64,000 bases of DNA, from the NCBI RefSeq assembly GCF_026153205.1, contig NZ_JAPFBW010000032.1, forward strand, positions 16,141 to 80,140, written 5' to 3'. The notes under the pieces are model-generated. The model made no database searches. It was not told where the DNA came from and saw only the letters and a list, made by a program, of their open reading frames with translations. This stretch comes from Aquabacterium sp. A7-Y (GTDB lineage: Bacteria; Pseudomonadota; Gammaproteobacteria; Burkholderiales; Burkholderiaceae_C). The position numbers were made by a program, and so were the translations under genes. Of the stretch, positions 37,564-47,423 are shown in pieces. Within the stretch, counting starts at the first letter, position 1, and each line of letters opens with the position of its first letter.

Positions 37564-38454
37564 TCAGCCCTTGATGCCCCCAGCCGTCAGCCCGGAGACC
37601 ATCCATTTCTGGGCCAGGATGAAAACGGCGGTGATCGGCAGCCCGGAGAGGATGGCCGCTGCCGCGAAGTCGCCCCAGAGGAAACGCTGCTCGTAGAGGA
37701 ACAGCCGCGAGCCGACCGCCAGGGTCAGGTTGCGCTCCTCGCTGAGCAGCACCGAGGCCACCGGGTACTCGATGATGGCGCCGATGAAGGCGAGCAGGAA
37801 AACCACCATCAGGATGGGCAGCGCCATCGGCAGCAGCACCAGCCGGAAAGCCTGGAAGGGCGAGGCACCGTCGACCTTGGCGGCTTCCTCGATCTCGGCC
37901 GGGATGGTGTCGAAGTAGCCCTTGATGGTCCAGACATGCAGCCCGATGCCGCCGGCATAGGCGAGCAGCAGCGAGGCATGGCTGTCGATGCCGAATATCG
38001 GGAAGACGTTGCCGATGCGGTCGAAGATCGCATAGATGGCGACCAGCGCCAGCACCGCCGGGAACATCTGGATCAGCATCAGCGCCGACAGCGCCTGCGG
38101 CTTGCCACGGAACTTCATGCGGGCGAAAGCGTAGGCGGCGGTGGTCGACAGCAGCACCATCAGGATGGCCGAGAGCGTCGCCACCTTGACCGAGTTCCAC
38201 AGCCACAGCAGCACCGGGAAGGGCGGCTGCACCAGCCTGCCGTCCTCGCCGACGTAGGAGATGCCGAGCGCGAGCTTCCAGTGCTCCAGGCTGATCTGGT
38301 CGGGGATCAGGCTGCCGGCGGCGAAGTTGCCGGGCCGCAGCGAGATCGACAGGATCATCAGGAAGGGAAAGATCACGAGGCACACCAGGGTGATCATGAA
38401 GGCGTGGGCGGCGACCACCCGCCAGCGGTGCGACTTGTCGAGAACGATGGCCAT
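37564..38454 (-). CDS. malG: Maltodextrin ABC transporter permease
   Basis: 296 residues, six membrane helices, MalG type. The cytoplasmic EAA loop [21 protein letters not shown] docks to MalK. The protein ends TAGGIKG like MalG proteins. It starts 24 bp after malF. It forms the membrane channel with MalF in the inner membrane. Confidence 0.95.
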   Translation of the reverse strand: MAIVLDKSHRWRVVAAHAFMITLVCLVIFPFLMILSISLRPGNFAAGSLIPDQISLEHWKLALGISYVGEDGRLVQPPFPVLLWLWNSVKVATLSAILMVLLSTTAAYAFARMKFRGKPQALSALMLIQMFPAVLALVAIYAIFDRIGNVFPIFGIDSHASLLLAYAGGIGLHVWTIKGYFDTIPAEIEEAAKVDGASPFQAFRLVLLPMALPILMVVFLLAFIGAIIEYPVASVLLSEERNLTLAVGSRLFLYEQRFLWGDFAAAAILSGLPITAVFILAQKWMVSGLTAGGIKG

Positions 38455-38478
38455 CTTGTTGACTCCCCGACGCGCTGC

Positions 38479-40044
38479 TCAGCGCGCCTCTTCCTTGGTG
38501 ATGCGGGTGGCGCGCAGGTTGACCCAGGACAGCAGGGCCACCATGGCGAACACCACGGTCGAGATCGCGGCGGCCAGGCCGAAGTTCTGGCCCGAGTCCT
38601 CGAAGGCGATGCGGTAGGTGTAGGACACCAGGATGTCGGTGGTGCCGGCCGGCACCTGGGTGTCCAGGAAGTCCGGGCGCCCGTTGGTCAGCAGGCTGAT
38701 CAACACGAAGTTGTTGAAGTTGAAGGCGAAGGCGGCGATCAGGAGCGGCGTGAGCGGCTTGAGCACCAGCGGCATCGTGATGCGGAAGAAGTTGGTCAAG
38801 GGACCGGCGCCGGCCACCGCGGAGGCCTCGTAGAGGTCGGCCGGGATGGCCTTGATCAGGCCCATGGTGACGACCATCATGTACGGGTAGCCCAGCCAGG
38901 TGTTGACGGTCAGGATCATCACCTTGGCGAGGAAGGGATCCGAGAACCAGGCCGGCTTGATGCCGAACAGGGCGTCCAGGATCAGGTTGATCTCGCCGAA
39001 GTTGTTGTTGAACAGCCCCTTGAAGACCAGGATGGAGATGAAACCCGGCACCGCATAGGGCAGGAACAGCAGGGTCTGGTAGACGCCCTTGAAGCGCAAG
39101 GCCTCCCAGCTCAACAGCACCGCCAGCAGCACGCCCAGCCCGGTGGCGAACACGACGGTGAGGCCGGCGAAGGCGACGGTCCAGCCGAAGATGCGCAGGA
39201 AGGGCTGGCGGAAGGCCTGGTCGGTGAAGATCTGCCTGAAGTGCGCCAGGCCGATGTTGACCTGGAAGCCGGGCGACAGGTTCTGGCCGCTGTCGGTCTG
39301 GTAGAAGCCGACCTCGTGGTTGGGGCGGATCACCTCGCCGGTCTGCTGGTTCACCAGCGAGCCGTCGGGCTGGGGCTTGTAGAGCTGGGTCACCGGGCCG
39401 AACTGGCGCAGGCCGGTCATGCGCACCTGGCTGCCGTCGGGCAGGTCCACGGTGAGCTTCTTGAGGGCGGGCTGCAGGCGGATCAGCTCCTTGAGCTGGA
39501 CCGGCTCGCCCGCCGGGGCTGTGGCGTCGGCGGCGACGGGGCCGGCCTCGACGTGTTTGGAGTCGGCCTTCGCGCCGTTGCCGGGTGTGGCCGGCGCTTC
39601 CAGGTCGAGGGCTTCGCTCAGGAACACCTGTTCGCCGTCGTTCTCGGTCAGGCGCGCGCGGTAGCCCTTGCCCTGCTGCAGCAAGGTGAAGGTGTAGGTC
39701 TTGCCTTCGGCCTCGTAGGTCTCGTCGAGGAAATAGGCGGTGGCGCGCTCGAACTTGAGCAGGTTGTTGGTGCTGTAGTTCGTGAAGCCGATCGTCACCG
39801 TGTAGAGGATGGGCAGCACGACGAAGATCGCGACCGCGGCGATCCCGGGGAAGAGGTAGCGGTAGGCGTACAGGCGCTGCGAGCTGTAGATCCAGGCGGC
39901 CAGGGCGACCACCAGCAGGATGGCGCCGGCCAGCAGGAACTCGCCTGCGGCATAGACGATGGTGACGACATAGAGCGCCGCCAGGGCCAGGGCGGCGCCG
40001 ACGGCCGGCCCGGCCCACTGCTTGAAGCCTGAAGAGGGATTCAT
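38479..40044 (-). CDS. malF: Maltodextrin ABC transporter permease
   Basis: 521 residues with the features special to MalF: extra N-terminal helices and a large periplasmic P2 loop (about 90-270; contains DGSQVRMTGLRQFGP and YQTDSGQNLSPGF), then the permease core with EAA loop YEASAVAGAGPLTNFFRITMP. The ATG at 40044 (MNPSSGFKQWAG) is the natural start; the frame extends upstream without a ribosome site. Partner of MalG. Confidence 0.95.
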   Translation of the reverse strand: MNPSSGFKQWAGPAVGAALALAALYVVTIVYAAGEFLLAGAILLVVALAAWIYSSQRLYAYRYLFPGIAAVAIFVVLPILYTVTIGFTNYSTNNLLKFERATAYFLDETYEAEGKTYTFTLLQQGKGYRARLTENDGEQVFLSEALDLEAPATPGNGAKADSKHVEAGPVAADATAPAGEPVQLKELIRLQPALKKLTVDLPDGSQVRMTGLRQFGPVTQLYKPQPDGSLVNQQTGEVIRPNHEVGFYQTDSGQNLSPGFQVNIGLAHFRQIFTDQAFRQPFLRIFGWTVAFAGLTVVFATGLGVLLAVLLSWEALRFKGVYQTLLFLPYAVPGFISILVFKGLFNNNFGEINLILDALFGIKPAWFSDPFLAKVMILTVNTWLGYPYMMVVTMGLIKAIPADLYEASAVAGAGPLTNFFRITMPLVLKPLTPLLIAAFAFNFNNFVLISLLTNGRPDFLDTQVPAGTTDILVSYTYRIAFEDSGQNFGLAAAISTVVFAMVALLSWVNLRATRITKEEAR

Positions 40045-40146
40045 CTCGATGAAGATCACGACGCTGGCCTGGGATCCGCCCTGCGCCTCGCCAAGGGCGC
40101 AGCCCGGCACCAGCACCGGGCTGCGTGTTTGCTTGCTACCGAACGA

Positions 40147-41349
40147 TCACTTCGCGCTGATGCGCTTGGCGGCCGCGTCCAGGGCTTCCTTGGGCGACTG
40201 GCGGCCTTCGGTGATGTTCTGCAGCGCCGAATTCATCGACGCCCAGAAGCGGCCCATCTCGGTGTTGTTGGGCATCGGCGCGCCCGCTTGCGCGCTGGCC
40301 ATGGTTGCCTGGATGTGCGGGTTGCTCTTGAGCTCGGCATAGAAGGTCTTGCTCGCCGGCGTGCCCAGCGCCACGTCCGCGTCGATGGTCTTGAGGCCCT
40401 TGACCGTCAGCATGTGGTTCTCGATGAACTCCACCGCAATGTCGCGGTTCGGCGAAGCCTTGGAGATCATCGCGCCCAGCACCCCGACGAAGGGCGCGGC
40501 GGGCTTGCCGGCGACGCTCGGGATCCTGGTGACGCCGAAGTTGATCTTGGACTTCTTCAGGTTGTCCCAGGCCCAGGGGCCGCTGATCATCATCGCGACC
40601 TTGCCCTGGTTCACGCCGGCTTCCATGTCCGAGTAGCTCGCGCCCTTGGGCATCACGCCGTCCTTGACCATCCTGGCCAGCAGCTCGGCGCCTTTGACGG
40701 CGCCCGCGTTGTTGACGCCGGTGTCGGCCGCGTCATAGCTGCCGTCGGCCTTGGCCTTGAAGGGATAGGCGCCGTTGGCGGCCAGCAGCGGCCAGCTGAA
40801 GTAGGCGTTGTTGTAGTCCCACAGGATGGCCTTCTTGCCTTGCGCGGCCAGCTTCTTGTCCAGCGCGATGACCTCGTCGAAGCTCTTGGGCGGGTTGGGC
40901 ACCAGGTCCTTGTTGTAGATCAGCGAGACGGCTTCCAGCGCCAGCGGGTAGCCCCAGGTGCGGCCGCCCACCGTGAAGGCCTTCCAGGCCAGCGGGTCGA
41001 TGTCGCCCTGCACCTTCTTGCCCGGGGTGACCGGCTGCAGCAGGCCGCCGGCGATCCACTCGCCCACCCGGTCGTGCGGCCAGATCCAGATGTCCGGGCC
41101 CTTGCCGGCGGCGGCGGCCTGCTGGAACTTGTTGGGCGCGTCCTCGGGATGCTCGACGACCACCTGCACGCCGGTCGCCTTGGTGAACTCCTCGCCGACC
41201 TTCGCCAGTCCGTTGTAGCCCTTGTCGCCGTTGATCCAGATCAGCAGCTTGCCAGCTTCAGCCGCCGATGCGGTGCCCGCGAAACCTGCCGCCAGCGCCA
41301 GGCCGACGGCGGCAGCCACCAGCCGGATTCGTTGACGTTGAATGCTCAT
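40147..41349 (-). CDS. malE: Maltose/maltodextrin-binding periplasmic protein
   Basis: 400 residues. Signal peptide cut near ASAA/EA, then the MalE fold: [71 protein letters not shown]. Very close in plan to E. coli MalE (396 residues). It binds maltodextrin in the periplasm and hands it to MalFGK2. GGAG lies upstream of the ATG. Confidence 0.97.
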   Translation of the reverse strand: MSIQRQRIRLVAAAVGLALAAGFAGTASAAEAGKLLIWINGDKGYNGLAKVGEEFTKATGVQVVVEHPEDAPNKFQQAAAAGKGPDIWIWPHDRVGEWIAGGLLQPVTPGKKVQGDIDPLAWKAFTVGGRTWGYPLALEAVSLIYNKDLVPNPPKSFDEVIALDKKLAAQGKKAILWDYNNAYFSWPLLAANGAYPFKAKADGSYDAADTGVNNAGAVKGAELLARMVKDGVMPKGASYSDMEAGVNQGKVAMMISGPWAWDNLKKSKINFGVTRIPSVAGKPAAPFVGVLGAMISKASPNRDIAVEFIENHMLTVKGLKTIDADVALGTPASKTFYAELKSNPHIQATMASAQAGAPMPNNTEMGRFWASMNSALQNITEGRQSPKEALDAAAKRISAK

Positions 41350-41428
41350 AGCGTTGCTCCTATTGATATTGCCTTGTTGGCGCTGATGAAAGTCGGATCG
41401 ATCGACTCGGTGGGAGAGGCGGGCCTGC

Positions 41429-42529
41429 TCAGGACACTGCGCGCGGCAGCGCCGCGCCCTGGGCGTCGAACAGGAAGCAGCGTTGCGGCACCAGGCCCAG
41501 GTGGGCCATGTCGCCGGTGGTCAGCGGGTTCTCCGGATCGGCACGCACGACCACCGGGCCCTGCGCGCCCGCCACGTTGACGTACAGGTAGGTGGTGTCG
41601 CCGAGGTGTTCGGCCAGCTGGACCTGTCCGCGCAGCTCGTTGGCGGTGGCGGCGGTGGCGGCCTGGAGGTGCTCGGGCCGCGCGCCCAGCGTCACCTCGG
41701 CGCCGGTGGTCAGCCGGGTGGCGTCGACCGCCACCGCGACCTCGCAGCCGTCCACCAGGCGCACCCGCGCCTCCCGGACACCGGCCGCGACGAGCGTGGC
41801 CGGGATGAAGTTCATCTTTGGCGAGCCGATGAAACCGGCGACAAACAGGTTGGCCGGCTGGTGATACAGCTCCATCGGCGTGCCGACCTGCTCGATGCGG
41901 CCCGCGTTGAACACCACGATGCGGTGGGCCAGGGTCATCGCTTCAACCTGATCGTGCGTGACGTAGACCATGGTGGACTCGAGCTCGCGGTGCAGGCGCG
42001 CCAGCTCGACCCGCATCTGCACGCGCAGCGCCGCGTCGAGATTGGACAGCGGTTCGTCGAACAGGAACACGCCCGGCTTGCGCACGATGGCCCGGCCGAT
42101 CGCGACCCGCTGGCGCTGCCCGCCCGACAGCGCCTTGGGCTTGCGCTCCAGCAGGTGCTCGATCTGCAGGATCTGCGCGGCGCGCTGCACCGCGGCCTGC
42201 TGCTCCTGCTTGCCATAGCCGGCCAGACGCAGGCCGAAGGCCATGTTCTCGGCCACTGTCATGTGCGGGTAGAGCGCATAGCTCTGGAACACCATCGCGA
42301 TGCCGCGTTTGGCCGGTGGCACCTCGTTGACCCGCTCGCCGCCGATGTAGAGCTCGCCCGACGTGATTTCCTCCAGCCCGGCGATGCAGCGCAGCAGGGT
42401 GGACTTGCCGCACCCCGAAGGGCCGACGAACACGACGAACTCGCCGTCCTGGATCTCGAGGTCGATGCCGTGCAGGGTCTGGACATCGCCATAGGACTTG
42501 CGCAGGGCCTTCAGTTGCAGGTTTGCCAT
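41429..42529 (-). CDS. malK: Maltodextrin ABC transporter ATP-binding protein
   Basis: 366 residues. Walker A GPSGCGKS (36-43), Q-loop [12 protein letters not shown], signature LSGGQRQR, Walker [18 protein letters not shown]-loop YVTHDQ. The C-terminal 130 residues form the TOBE/regulatory domain typical of MalK/UgpC. It energises MalFG and may bind a regulator. It starts 23 bp after the glucosidase gene and 79 bp before malE. Confidence 0.95.
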   Translation of the reverse strand: MANLQLKALRKSYGDVQTLHGIDLEIQDGEFVVFVGPSGCGKSTLLRCIAGLEEITSGELYIGGERVNEVPPAKRGIAMVFQSYALYPHMTVAENMAFGLRLAGYGKQEQQAAVQRAAQILQIEHLLERKPKALSGGQRQRVAIGRAIVRKPGVFLFDEPLSNLDAALRVQMRVELARLHRELESTMVYVTHDQVEAMTLAHRIVVFNAGRIEQVGTPMELYHQPANLFVAGFIGSPKMNFIPATLVAAGVREARVRLVDGCEVAVAVDATRLTTGAEVTLGARPEHLQAATAATANELRGQVQLAEHLGDTTYLYVNVAGAQGPVVVRADPENPLTTGDMAHLGLVPQRCFLFDAQGAALPRAVS

Positions 42530-42552
42530 CGAAGCTGTGGTGGTGAAGGAGA

Positions 42553-44226
42553 TCAGGAACGGCGGGGGGCGGCGCTGGCCTCGCCGAAATAGGCGCCATA
42601 GGCCGGCAAGGTGAAGCGGTGGCCGTCGCGCTGGCCGCACTGAAGCGCGTCGAAGCCGTGGCCGTCGAGCGCGCGGCTGGCTGGCGCGTCGGGCAGCTCC
42701 AGCGTCACGGCCTCCTTGCCGAGGTTGAACAGCGCCAGCAGCGGCTTGCCGCTGGCCGGGGTGCGGACCAGCGCCAGTACCGGCTCCGGCGTGTCAAGGA
42801 ACACGATGTCGCCTTCGATCAGCGCCGGCTGGGTCTTGCGCCAGGCCAGGAAGCGGCGCGTGAAGTGCAGCGGCGAGGCCGGGTCGGCTTCGTTGACGTC
42901 GACCGCGCGCGCGGCATGCTCGGGCGGCACCGGCAGCCAGGGCTCGACGTCCTGCCCGCCGCTGAAGCCGGCGTGGGGCAGGTCGTGCTGCCACGGCATC
43001 GGCGTGCGGCAGCCATCGCGGCCCTTGAATTCGGGCCAGAAGGTGATGCCGTAGGGGTCCTGCAGCTTCTCGAAGGGGATGTCGGCTTCCGGCAGGCCCA
43101 GCTCGTCGCCCTGGTACCAGCAGGCGCTGCCGCGCAGCGACAGCAGCATCGCCAGCGCCACCTTGTTGTAGGCCGGCGTCGCGTCGGGGCCGCCCCAGCG
43201 GGTCAGCACCCGCGCCACGTCGTGGTTGCCGATGGACCAGCAGGGCCAGCCGCCGTCCATCGCAGCCTCCAGCTCCTCGACCTGGCTGCGGATGTAGGTG
43301 GCGGTGTTCTCGGCCGTCAGCAGGTTGAAGCTGTAGGCCATGTGCAGCTTGTTGCCGCTGGCCGTGTAGGCCGCCATGGTCGCCAGCGAGTTGTCGTCGC
43401 CGACCTCGCCGACGCTAGCGGCGTTGTACTCGTTGAGCAGCTCGCGCACCTTCTCGAGGAAGGCGATGTTCTCGAACTGGGTCTTGTCGTACTTGTGCGC
43501 CTGCATGCCGTACGGATTGGTGTCCTGCACGGTCTTGTTGTCGCGCCGGGCCGCGGGCGGGTTGTCGCGCAGCTGGCGATCGTGGAAGTGGAAGTTGCAG
43601 GCGTCGAAGCGGAAGCCGTCGACGCCTCGGTCCAGCCAGAAGCGGATGTCCGAGAGGATCTGCTCCTGCACTTCCTCGCAGTGGAAGTTGAGGTCCGGCT
43701 GGCTGGTCAGGAAGTTGTGCAGGTAGTACTGGCGACGTGTCGCATCCCACTGCCAGGCCGAGCCGCCGAACACGCTCAGCCAGTTGGTCGGCGGCGTGCC
43801 GTCGGCCTTGGGGTGGGCCCAGACATACCAGTCGGCCTTGGGGTTGCTGCGGCTCTTGCGGCTTTCCTTGAACCACGGATGCTGGTCGGAGGTGTGCGAG
43901 AGCACCTGGTCGATCACCACCTTGACGCCCAGCTCGTGGGCGCGGGCGATCAGGCGGTCGAAATCCGCCAGGCTGCCGAACATCGGGTCGACGTCGCGGT
44001 AGTCGGCGATGTCATAGCCGAAGTCCTTCATCGGCGAGCGGAAGAAGGGCGAGATCCAGATCGCGTCGACGCCCAGCCCCGCGATGTAGGGCAGCTTGTC
44101 GATGATGCCGGGCAGGTCGCCGATGCCGTCGCCGTTGCTGTCGGCGAAGCTGCGCGGGTAGATCTGGTAGATGACGCCGCCGCGCCACCAGGAGGGGCCG
44201 GCCGCGGGTTGGATGTTGGATGCCAT
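42553..44226 (-). CDS. GH13 alpha-glucosidase (oligo-alpha-glucosidase)
   Basis: 556 residues without a signal peptide, so cytoplasmic. GH13 regions: [16 protein letters not shown] (I), [14 protein letters not shown] (II, nucleophile Asp), SVGEVGDD (III, acid Glu), SIGNHDVAR (IV). N-terminal [26 protein letters not shown] is typical of the oligo-1,6-glucosidase/alpha-glucosidase group. It should release glucose from imported maltodextrin for the two glucokinases. The start at 44226 gives the natural N-terminus. Confidence 0.92.
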   Translation of the reverse strand: MASNIQPAAGPSWWRGGVIYQIYPRSFADSNGDGIGDLPGIIDKLPYIAGLGVDAIWISPFFRSPMKDFGYDIADYRDVDPMFGSLADFDRLIARAHELGVKVVIDQVLSHTSDQHPWFKESRKSRSNPKADWYVWAHPKADGTPPTNWLSVFGGSAWQWDATRRQYYLHNFLTSQPDLNFHCEEVQEQILSDIRFWLDRGVDGFRFDACNFHFHDRQLRDNPPAARRDNKTVQDTNPYGMQAHKYDKTQFENIAFLEKVRELLNEYNAASVGEVGDDNSLATMAAYTASGNKLHMAYSFNLLTAENTATYIRSQVEELEAAMDGGWPCWSIGNHDVARVLTRWGGPDATPAYNKVALAMLLSLRGSACWYQGDELGLPEADIPFEKLQDPYGITFWPEFKGRDGCRTPMPWQHDLPHAGFSGGQDVEPWLPVPPEHAARAVDVNEADPASPLHFTRRFLAWRKTQPALIEGDIVFLDTPEPVLALVRTPASGKPLLALFNLGKEAVTLELPDAPASRALDGHGFDALQCGQRDGHRFTLPAYGAYFGEASAAPRRS

Positions 44227-44387
44227 GAGAGGACGCTCTTTGTTCGGGGTAGAGGAACCAGAGAAGCTCACTGGCATGCGCAGGTCGGCTGGAGCGTGCT
44301 GCGCATGGCGGTGAGGGCGGGGCAACCCGCCCCACGGTAGGGCAGGGCCCCCGGGGACGCCTCAGGGGCGACCCGGAGGGGCGCTGC

Positions 44388-45695
44388 TTACCACCAGGCT
44401 TCCACCTGGATGCCGTAGCTGAAGCCGCTGCCGCCCTTGTCGCCGTACACGCCTTCGAAGGGAAGCCTGTTTTCCTCATCGGCCTTCACATGAGCGTCGA
44501 CCAACGCGTCGTTCCACTTGGCATACGTGGCAAAGGCGCGGAACACGGGGCGGGACCAGAAGCCGCGGCCGAGCGACAGTTGCGGGGCGATCGTGAACTT
44601 CGTGAGGTTGGCCGCCTTGTCGCCGCCGACCTTGGTGCGGTCGTGGCCGAGCTCGAAGGCCAGGCTGAAGTTGTCGCTGAAGTTGTACTGCGGACGTACC
44701 CCGATCGTGAACCAGGTCAGCTTCTCGCCGCCGTCTGGCTTGAAGCGCTGGTAGCCGACCACGCCTTGTCCGGACCAGTTCGAGCCCTGCGGGGCGATGA
44801 ACAACTGCTCGATCAGACGGAACTCCTTGCCTTCCACATCGGCAGCGTCACGGCCGGTCGGATCGCCGCCCGCACCGGCGTCCTGGCCGTAGATGAAGGC
44901 CAGCTTGTTGTAGCCACCCAGAATGCCGGTCTGCATGTGCTGCAGGAACAGGGCCACGCCGTTCCCGGTGCCAACCAGAGTGGTCGATTCGTCCCGGTTC
45001 GTCCGGTACGGTTCGCCCGCGCTGTCACCATGCAGGACGACGAGTTCGGCCTCGAACTTGCCATTCGGGTTGACCGGGATGTCATAGACCCGCGCCGAGA
45101 TGCGCCGCGTGTTCAGGCCATTGAGGGTGTCGCTCGCGGCCGTGTCGTCGCCTTTTTGGTGGTAGGCGAACGCGAGCTTGGTCGATTCGCCGATCGCGAT
45201 GTCCTCGATACCACCACCCAGGCCGCTGTTGGTCCAGTAGTAGTAGTCGTTGATGTGCACGTCATGGCGGTTGTAGTAGCGCTTGCCGACCCACACCTTG
45301 GCGTTCTTCAGCGCGCCGTCGCCGAAGAAGCCGCCGCCTTCGAAGTAGTTCTGGCGGCTGGCGATGTCGTACTTGCCATCGTTGACGCTTTCGTAGGTGT
45401 TCGCCACGTTTTTCTCGACGGTGGCGATCATCACGTTGTACTTGGCCCAGGCGCCCGAGTCCTTCTTCCCGAACGGCAGGCCGAGTGCCAGTTCGCCGTA
45501 GGTCTCGCACTCGTTGCCGAGCCGGTATTTCGCACCGGCACTGGGCGCGCCGAAGCAGACCTGCTTGCTGCCCTCATCCGAGCTGCCGACGCCGGCACGG
45601 AAATAGCCGGTGAACTCAACGCCCTGCGCCTGTGCAGTGCCAAACGCACCAACTGCCGCTGCGGCGACCGCCAGCAGCTTGAATTGTCCTCTCAT
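44388..45695 (-). CDS. lamB: Maltoporin (LamB)
   Basis: 435 residues. Signal peptide cut after GTAQA, then QGVEFTGYFRAGVGSS, the LamB N-terminus. Aromatic residues of the greasy slide appear in the strands (KRYYNRHDVHINDYYYW). The C-terminus is aromatic (QVEAWW), as expected for an outer-membrane barrel. It admits maltodextrins. First gene of the minus-strand maltodextrin operon, with AGAGGAG before the ATG; 161 bp to the next gene. Confidence 0.96.
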   Translation of the reverse strand: MRGQFKLLAVAAAAVGAFGTAQAQGVEFTGYFRAGVGSSDEGSKQVCFGAPSAGAKYRLGNECETYGELALGLPFGKKDSGAWAKYNVMIATVEKNVANTYESVNDGKYDIASRQNYFEGGGFFGDGALKNAKVWVGKRYYNRHDVHINDYYYWTNSGLGGGIEDIAIGESTKLAFAYHQKGDDTAASDTLNGLNTRRISARVYDIPVNPNGKFEAELVVLHGDSAGEPYRTNRDESTTLVGTGNGVALFLQHMQTGILGGYNKLAFIYGQDAGAGGDPTGRDAADVEGKEFRLIEQLFIAPQGSNWSGQGVVGYQRFKPDGGEKLTWFTIGVRPQYNFSDNFSLAFELGHDRTKVGGDKAANLTKFTIAPQLSLGRGFWSRPVFRAFATYAKWNDALVDAHVKADEENRLPFEGVYGDKGGSGFSYGIQVEAWW

Positions 45696-45856
45696 CGGGA
45701 TACTCCTCTTTAGGTTCTAGCTTGGGAAGTGAGTGCCAGGGTCCGGCCTGCGGGCAGGCGCGAGCTCCAGCGGTTGGGGATCCGGTTCGCGGCGCCGGCA
45801 CGGCGGGCCGCATCGAGAGAGGCCCCGCGCTCCAGCCGTCGCGGCGAGCAGCAGAG

Positions 45857-45891
45857 AAAAAAGGCGGGCGGCGCCCCGCAGGGCGCCGCCC
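45857..45891 (-). terminator. Terminator-like hairpin in the lamB leader
   Basis: A perfect 11-bp stem (GGGCGGCGCCC / GGGCGCCGCCC), 4-nt loop, then on the minus strand GCC and a T6 run (45862-45857). It lies about 160 bp before the lamB start codon and points toward lamB. It could be an attenuator or a stop for upstream transcription. Confidence 0.65.
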
Positions 45892-46111
45892 CAACGCTCT
45901 CTTGAGAAAAGCAGGAGTGGCCGGGGAGGACGGTGAGGCCGCGTGCCTCGCGCCTTGCCGCTTCCGCCTCGACAGCCGGCCGCAGGGCCGATGTACCCCG
46001 CAGCCACAAGCGGCTCGCGGCGTCGGCGGAGGCACATCCGATCAGGCAGGGGCAGGGCGGCACGCGGTGTCTCCGAAGTTTGAAAACTGGTAGGGTGACT
46101 ACAAGTCTTGC

Positions 46112-46126
46112 TGTAGTTTTATAACG
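46112..46126 (+). promoter_or_regulatory. RpiR/HexR-like box 1
   Basis: TGTAGTTTTATAACG: a good left half (TGTAG) and a weaker right half against the TGTAR-N5-YTACA pattern known for HexR. The preceding ACTACA makes an inverted repeat with its left half. Confidence 0.45.
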
Positions 46127-46137
46127 CACGGAACTCT

Positions 46138-46152
46138 AGTAACGAAACTACG
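46138..46152 (-). promoter_or_regulatory. RpiR/HexR-like box 2
   Basis: On the minus strand CGTAGTTTCGTTACT: GTAG and TTAC halves around TTTCG. It matches boxes 1 and 3 through GTAGTTT. Confidence 0.45.
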
Positions 46153-46261
46153 GCTCGTGAACGCGGGTAAACCCTGGAGATGCCTTGCCGAAATGCAGAC
46201 TAAGAAGTGATGAAGTCCACACAAGTACTGGACAGTCGTTGCGGCCCTCACTACCATGCTT

Positions 46262-46278
46262 CTGTAGTTTGCCTACAG
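46262..46278 (+). promoter_or_regulatory. RpiR/HexR-like box 3 (best match)
   Basis: CTGTAG-TTTGC-CTACAG, a perfect 6-bp inverted repeat with a 5-bp spacer, 107 bp before the second glk start codon. It fits TGTAR-N5-YTACA exactly. Confidence 0.6.
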
Positions 46279-46384
46279 CTGGGCAAAGATTTTGTCGCTG
46301 GATGGCGTGGCCTGCCCACCTACTTTTTCTGGTGGGCCTGCGGGCCGGGCGTCCTTGCGTTCTTTCCGGTGAAGACAGGGATCG

Positions 46385-47359
46385 ATGCAATCAACAAGAA
46401 GCTACCCACGCATGGTGGGAGACGTCGGCGGGACCAATGCGCGCTTCGCCTGGCTGGAGGCGCCTGACGCGCCGATGAGCGAGGTCGCGAGCTACGCGTG
46501 CGCCGAGTACCCGACGCTCCAGGACGCGATGGCGCACTACCTGCGGCAGCACGCCAAGCCCTCGCCCCGGTGGTGCGCGATCGGCATCGCCAACCCGGTG
46601 GTCGGCGACCAGGTCAAGATGACCAACCACCACTGGTCCTTCTCGATGTCCGAGGTGCAGCGCCAGCTGGGCATGGACCGGTTCCTGGTGATCAACGACT
46701 TCACGGCCCTCGCGCTCTCGCTGCCGGCACTCGCGCCGGCCGAACTGCGTCAGGTGGGCGGCGGCCGCCCGGTGGCCAAGGGCCCGCTGGGCCTGGTCGG
46801 CCCGGGCACCGGGCTGGGCGTTTCGGGCCTGTTGCCGGCCATGGCGGGCCACGGCGCGATCCCGATCAACGGTGAAGGCGGCCATGCAACGCTGGCACCG
46901 ATGGACGATCGCGAAGAGGCGGTGATTCGCGTGCTGCGGGGCCGCTTCGGGCACGTGTCGGCCGAACGCGTGGTCTCGGGCCTCGGCCTGCTCAACCTTT
47001 ACCAGGCGGTCTGCGACCTGGACGGCGTCGAGGCCCGGCCGCTGACCGCCGCCGACATCACCACGATGGCGGTCGCTGGTGGCGATGCGCAATGCACCGG
47101 CACCCTCGAGCTGTTCTGCAGCTTCCTGGGCAACGTCGCCGGCAACGTCGCGTTGACGCTCGGGGCGGTGGGCGGCCTGTACATCGGCGGCGGCATCGTG
47201 CCACGCCTGGGCGAGGCTTTTGAGCGCTCCCGGTTCCGTCAGCGTTTCGAGGAGAAGGGGCGCTTCCGAGCCTATCTTGAAGCCATCCCCACCTATGTGG
47301 TGCAGGCCCGCACGCCTGCCCTGATCGGCGCCGCGCGCGCCCTGGAAGAGCTGCCGTGA
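46385..47359 (+). CDS. glk: Glucokinase
   Basis: 324 residues, proteobacterial Glk type. MVGDVGGTNARFAWLE (ATP phosphate loop, residues about 10-25), VINDFTALALSLPAL, GPGTGLGVSGLLP, NGEGGHATLAP, GGLYIGGGIVPRLGEAF. It phosphorylates glucose with ATP. It is a free-standing paralogue of the kinase half of the fusion at the other end of the operon. AGGGA precedes the ATG. Divergent from lamB and likely co-regulated through the shared boxes. Confidence 0.95.
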   Translation: MQSTRSYPRMVGDVGGTNARFAWLEAPDAPMSEVASYACAEYPTLQDAMAHYLRQHAKPSPRWCAIGIANPVVGDQVKMTNHHWSFSMSEVQRQLGMDRFLVINDFTALALSLPALAPAELRQVGGGRPVAKGPLGLVGPGTGLGVSGLLPAMAGHGAIPINGEGGHATLAPMDDREEAVIRVLRGRFGHVSAERVVSGLGLLNLYQAVCDLDGVEARPLTAADITTMAVAGGDAQCTGTLELFCSFLGNVAGNVALTLGAVGGLYIGGGIVPRLGEAFERSRFRQRFEEKGRFRAYLEAIPTYVVQARTPALIGAARALEELP

Positions 47360-47423
47360 AGTGCGGCGCACGCGGGGCTGCCCGCCGGCCGTGGCAGACC
47401 CACAAGCTATAGAGAGGAGCACC

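Larger units (their letters stand above)
45696..46384. promoter_or_regulatory. 690-bp divergent control region, lamB operon / second glk
   Basis: No credible gene; short open frames in all directions are GC artefacts. The half near lamB holds a terminator-like hairpin. The AT-richer half (46080-46290) holds three boxes with GTAG-TTT cores and the inverted repeat ACTACA-N8-TGTAGT (46098-46117). I find no clear sigma70 promoter, which suits a regulated or activator-dependent promoter. Confidence 0.6.

Noticed and set aside
37480..40018. Upstream extension of the amylase frame to a 1424-codon protein
   Set aside because: The extension is a frame-shifted shadow of malG and malF; the lipoprotein signal at 37477 marks the real start.
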